From contig NZ_JAAATY010000003.1 of the NCBI RefSeq assembly GCF_013280595.1, forward strand, positions 124,001 to 188,000: a DNA stretch of 64,000 bases, read 5' to 3'. The DNA is from Kibdelosporangium persicum. GTDB lineage: Bacteria > Actinomycetota > Actinomycetes > Mycobacteriales > Pseudonocardiaceae. Position 1 is the stretch's first letter; every line of letters starts with the position of its first letter. The position numbers were made by a program, and so were the translations under genes. Under the pieces are notes generated by a model. That model did not search any database and was not told the DNA's origin. It saw only the letters and a program-made list of their open reading frames with translations. Below are positions 61,031 to 64,000 of this stretch, one piece after another.

Positions 61031-62139
61031 CACACCAGAAACTGACCGCGCTCACCGGCTCGGGCGTATCCATCTGGCTGGACGACCTGTCCAGGGAACG
61101 CCTGAACACCGGCAACCTCGCCGACTTGATCCGGGACTGGAACGTCACCGGGGTCACCACCAACCCGACGATCTTCGCCAACGCCCTGAGCAAGGGCGAG
61201 GCCTACGACGAGCAGGTCCGCGAGCTCGCGGCCCGTGGCGCGGACGTCGACGCGACCGTCCGCGAGATCACCACGACCGACGTGCGCACCGCCGCCGACG
61301 TGTTCCGGGACGTCCACTCCGCCACCAACGGCGTGGACGGCCGGGTGTCCATCGAGGTCGACCCGCGGCTGGCGCACGACACCGAGCGCACCGTCGCCGA
61401 GGCGAAGGACCTCTGGAAGACCGTCGACCGGCCGAACCTGATGGTCAAGATCCCGGCGACGGTCGCGGGCCTGCCCGCGATCACCAAGGTGCTGGCCGAG
61501 GGCATCAACGTGAACGTCACGCTGATCTTCTCGATCGAGCGCTACCAGGCCGTGATGGACGCCTTCATCGAGGGCATCGAGCAGGCCAAGGCCAACGGGC
61601 ACGACATCTCGCAGATCCACTCCGTCGCGTCGTTCTTCGTGTCGCGTGTGGACACCGAGATCGACAAGCGGCTGGACAAGCTGGGCACCGAGGACGCGAA
61701 GGCGCTGCGCGGCCAGGCCGCGATCGCCAACGCGCGGCTGGCCTACCAGGCCTACCTCGACGCGTTCGGCACCGACCGCTGGAAGGCGCTGGCCGGCGCG
61801 GGCGCGCACGCGCAGCGTCCACTGTGGGCGTCCACCGGCGTGAAGGACCCGTCCTACCCGGACACCCAGTACGTCGACGAGCTGGTCGCGCCGAACGTCG
61901 TCAACACCATGCCGGAGAAGACGCTGCAGGCCGTGGCCGACCACGGCAAGATCGACGGCGACAAGGTCACCGGACGGGCCGAGGAGGCGCAGGAGGTCTT
62001 CGACGCGCTGAGCGACCTGGGAATCGACCTGGACGACGTGTTCAAGGTGCTCGAGGACGAAGGCGTCGACAAGTTCGAGAAGTCCTGGACCGAGCTGCTC
62101 GAGACGGTGTCGGGCCAGCTGAGCAAAGCAAAGGGCTGA
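61027..62139 (+). CDS. tal: Transaldolase
   Basis: 370 residues, the longer actinomycete/cyanobacterial form. [20 protein letters not shown], the Schiff-base Lys in [36 protein letters not shown] and [20 protein letters not shown] identify it. It transfers dihydroxyacetone units between sedoheptulose 7-phosphate and glyceraldehyde 3-phosphate. The GTG at 61027 overlaps the tkt stop. Confidence 0.95.
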   Translation: MTHQKLTALTGSGVSIWLDDLSRERLNTGNLADLIRDWNVTGVTTNPTIFANALSKGEAYDEQVRELAARGADVDATVREITTTDVRTAADVFRDVHSATNGVDGRVSIEVDPRLAHDTERTVAEAKDLWKTVDRPNLMVKIPATVAGLPAITKVLAEGINVNVTLIFSIERYQAVMDAFIEGIEQAKANGHDISQIHSVASFFVSRVDTEIDKRLDKLGTEDAKALRGQAAIANARLAYQAYLDAFGTDRWKALAGAGAHAQRPLWASTGVKDPSYPDTQYVDELVAPNVVNTMPEKTLQAVADHGKIDGDKVTGRAEEAQEVFDALSDLGIDLDDVFKVLEDEGVDKFEKSWTELLETVSGQLSKAKG

Positions 62140-62148
62140 GATTTCCCC

Positions 62149-63753
62149 ATGATCGAGATCTCCGTCGACATCGTCGACGACAAGCTCGCGGAGGAGACCG
62201 CGACGCTGGTGCGGACGCTGGTGGCCGACAAGGTCGCCAGCCGGATCGCCGCACAGGACGCCACGCTGTGGGGTCCGGAGGCCGAGTCCGAGGCGGCCAT
62301 CCGCCTCGGCTGGACCACTCTGCACGAGACGTCCCGGCCATTGCTCGCGCAGATCGACGCGTTGCGCGCCGAACTGCACTCCGAGGGCGTCGACCGGGTC
62401 GTGCTCGCCGGCATGGGCGGGTCCTCGCTGGCGCCCGAGGTGATCACCGCGACCGCGGGCGTGCCGCTGGTCGTGCTGGACACCACGGACCCCGCGCAGG
62501 TGGCCGACGCGCTGGCCGGCGACCTGTCCCGGACCGTGCTCGTGGTCTCGTCGAAGTCCGGTGGCACGGTCGAGACCGACAGCCACCGCCGGATCTTCGA
62601 GAAGGCCTTCGGCGCGCAGGGCATCGACGCCGCGTCGCGGATCGTGGTGGTGACCGACCCCGGTTCGCCGTTCGAGAAGCTGGCCGCGGACGCGGGCTAC
62701 CGCAAGGTGTTCCTGGCCGACCCGAACGTCGGCGGCCGGTACTCCGCGTTGACCGCTTTCGGCCTGGTCCCGTCCGGCCTGGCCGGCGCGGACATCGCGA
62801 CCCTGCTGGACGAGGCGGCCGCCGCGGCGGCGGTGCTGGCCAAGGACGAGGACACCAACGCCGGGCTGGTGCTGGGCGCCGCGTTGGGCGTACGGCACTC
62901 CGAGGGCGCCGAGAAGGTGGTCTTCGCCAACACCGACACCAGTGTGAAGGGCTTCCCCGACTGGGTGGAGCAGCTGATCGCGGAGTCGACCGGCAAGCAG
63001 GGCACGGGCCTGCTGCCGGTGGCGACCGAAGGCGTCGACGCGCCGGGCTTCGCCGACGCGGGTGACGACGCCACCGCGACCGCGATCGGCACCCCCGAAG
63101 GCGCCGCCCGGGTGTCCACCTCGGGCTCGCTGGGCGGGCTGTTCCTGTTGTGGGAGTACGCCACCGCGATCGCCGGCCGGTTGCTCGGCATCAACCCGTT
63201 CGACCAGCCGGACGTCGAGGCCGCCAAGAAGGCGGCGCGGGCGCTGCTGGACCAGCCGCCGGGCTCCGGTCAGGACGAGACACCGTCGCTTGTGGACGGA
63301 CCGGTCGAGGTGTACGGCGCGGAAGGCGGGTCGCTGACCGAGGTGCTGCGGTCCTTTGTGGCCTCGGTGCCGGAGTTCGGCTACATCTCCGTCCAGGCCT
63401 ACCTGGACCGGCTGGACGACGCGTCCGCGGCGCTGCTGCGGTCCGAACTGGCCAGGCGCACCGGATTCCAGACGACCTTCGGCTGGGGACCGAGGTTCCT
63501 GCACTCGACCGGGCAGTACCACAAGGGCGGCCACCAGAACGGGGTCTTCCTGCAGATCACCGGTGCGGTGCAGGACGACCTCGAAGTGCCTGACCGGCCG
63601 TACACCCTGGGCGTGTTGCAGCGAGCGCAGGCACTGGGCGACGGGCAGGTGCTCAAGCAGCGCGGCCGTCCGGTGCTGCGGCTGCACCTGACCGACCGGG
63701 CCGCCGGCCTCGCCCACCTCGTGAAAGCCGTGCAGGAGGTTGAACGGCCGTGA
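62149..63753 (+). CDS. pgi: Glucose-6-phosphate isomerase
   Basis: 534 residues of the SIS-domain fold: LAGMGGSSLAPEVITATAGV, VVSSKSGGTVETDSHRRIFE, DPNVGGRYSALTAFGLVPSG and STGQYHKGGHQNGVFLQITG. The N-terminal part and overall layout resemble the actinomycete Pgi encoded in the tkt-tal-pgi-zwf cluster. Interconverts glucose 6- and fructose 6-phosphate. ATG 62149 follows tal by 9 bp; it ends in a GTGA overlap with zwf. Confidence 0.93.
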   Translation: MIEISVDIVDDKLAEETATLVRTLVADKVASRIAAQDATLWGPEAESEAAIRLGWTTLHETSRPLLAQIDALRAELHSEGVDRVVLAGMGGSSLAPEVITATAGVPLVVLDTTDPAQVADALAGDLSRTVLVVSSKSGGTVETDSHRRIFEKAFGAQGIDAASRIVVVTDPGSPFEKLAADAGYRKVFLADPNVGGRYSALTAFGLVPSGLAGADIATLLDEAAAAAAVLAKDEDTNAGLVLGAALGVRHSEGAEKVVFANTDTSVKGFPDWVEQLIAESTGKQGTGLLPVATEGVDAPGFADAGDDATATAIGTPEGAARVSTSGSLGGLFLLWEYATAIAGRLLGINPFDQPDVEAAKKAARALLDQPPGSGQDETPSLVDGPVEVYGAEGGSLTEVLRSFVASVPEFGYISVQAYLDRLDDASAALLRSELARRTGFQTTFGWGPRFLHSTGQYHKGGHQNGVFLQITGAVQDDLEVPDRPYTLGVLQRAQALGDGQVLKQRGRPVLRLHLTDRAAGLAHLVKAVQEVERP

Positions 63754-64000
63754 GCACATGGCAGAACCCGCTACGCGACCCGCGGGACAAGCGTCTGCCG
63801 CGCATCGCCGGACCGTGCGGCCTGGTGATCTTCGGCGTCACCGGTGACCTGTCGCGCAAGAAGCTGATGCCGGCGATCTACGACCTGGCCAACCGCGGCC
63901 TGCTGCCGCCGGGCTTCGCGCTGACCGGGTTCGCCCGCCGCGAGTGGGAGAACCAGGACTTCGCGCAGGTCGTCTACGAAGCGGTCAAGGCGCACGCGCG
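63750..64000 (+). CDS. zwf: Glucose-6-phosphate 1-dehydrogenase, 5' part (cut by window end)
   Basis: The first 83 codons, from GTG 63750 overlapping the pgi stop. The nucleotide-binding start CGLVIFGVTGDLSRKKLMPA (GxxGDLA-type) and AIYDLANRGLLPPGFALTGF are characteristic of Zwf, which oxidises glucose 6-phosphate with NADP+ and opens the oxidative pentose phosphate pathway. The remainder lies beyond the window. Confidence 0.93.
   Translation, partial: MSTWQNPLRDPRDKRLPRIAGPCGLVIFGVTGDLSRKKLMPAIYDLANRGLLPPGFALTGFARREWENQDFAQVVYEAVKAHA

Noticed and set aside
58826-63759. Very long minus-strand frames opposite tkt-tal-pgi
   Set aside because: Mirror frames caused by high GC at third codon positions; the plus-strand enzymes are unmistakable.

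Overview
The window is high-GC DNA with dense, overlapping operons and many GTG starts, typical of an actinomycete. An mptB-type mannosyltransferase beside a suf operon and ctaA, an F420-type Ddn protein, an EspG-family protein and abundant PP2C/PucR/GntR regulators point to Mycobacteriales or Pseudonocardiales, most likely a Pseudonocardiaceae relative. This placement is inferred from gene content; no 16S rRNA or tRNA gene was recognised.

Positions 1-10.5 kb: a glycosyltransferase pair (GT4 partial, GT2) under a Crp/GlxR-like box; a SnoaL-like protein; then a long minus-strand block in which a soluble LytS-type kinase and LytTR regulator are translationally coupled to a small membrane protein and a sodium:solute symporter, followed by a DUF485/ActP-type acetate symporter pair. 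Next comes an rsbQ-rsbP pair (alpha/beta hydrolase plus PAS-PP2C phosphatase). Positions 10.6-19 kb: a DUF1080 lipoprotein, a methionyl-tRNA synthetase-like protein lacking its catalytic motifs, a FadR-type regulator, a CorA with a GQN signature, a large surface protein, a DUF4239 membrane protein and a Tat-exported PHP phosphoesterase. Positions 19.1-23.4 kb: the proline catabolic genes (proline dehydrogenase, P5C dehydrogenase) with a divergent PucR activator.

Positions 23.3-35.6 kb are accessory: a flavin monooxygenase with a GntR-TetR fusion regulator, EspG-like protein, beta-lactamase-like protein, TetR regulator, stress-type membrane protein, alpha/beta hydrolase, a cytochrome P450 with its FAD reductase, a small acidic ORF, a fused alpha/beta E1 dehydrogenase and an orphan solute-binding lipoprotein. 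Positions 35.8-43.0 kb hold the complete suf Fe-S assembly operon (sufR-B-D-Rieske-C-S-U-T) plus a Mug-type glycosylase. Inside it, between sufU and sufT, a 77-bp tandem duplication carries two coupled 26-codon ORFs. Positions 43.1-51.3 kb: nucleoside phosphorylase-like gene, mptB, an ABC exporter pair, ctaA, a fatty-acid desaturase, a class IV aminotransferase and a quinone reductase.

Positions 51.5-58.6 kb: MerR regulator, HD-domain protein, a coupled two-gene unit of a cysteine-dioxygenase-like cupin with a two-TM membrane protein, an FKBP lipoprotein, a Ddn-like protein, a PQQ-type sugar dehydrogenase and ctaB. Positions 58.9-64 kb: the pentose phosphate cluster tkt-tal-pgi-zwf (zwf cut by the window end). 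ctaA and ctaB flank this half of the window and together make heme A. A recurring property is a TANNNT -10-like hexamer 5-9 nt before the start codon of many single genes, suggesting leaderless transcripts.
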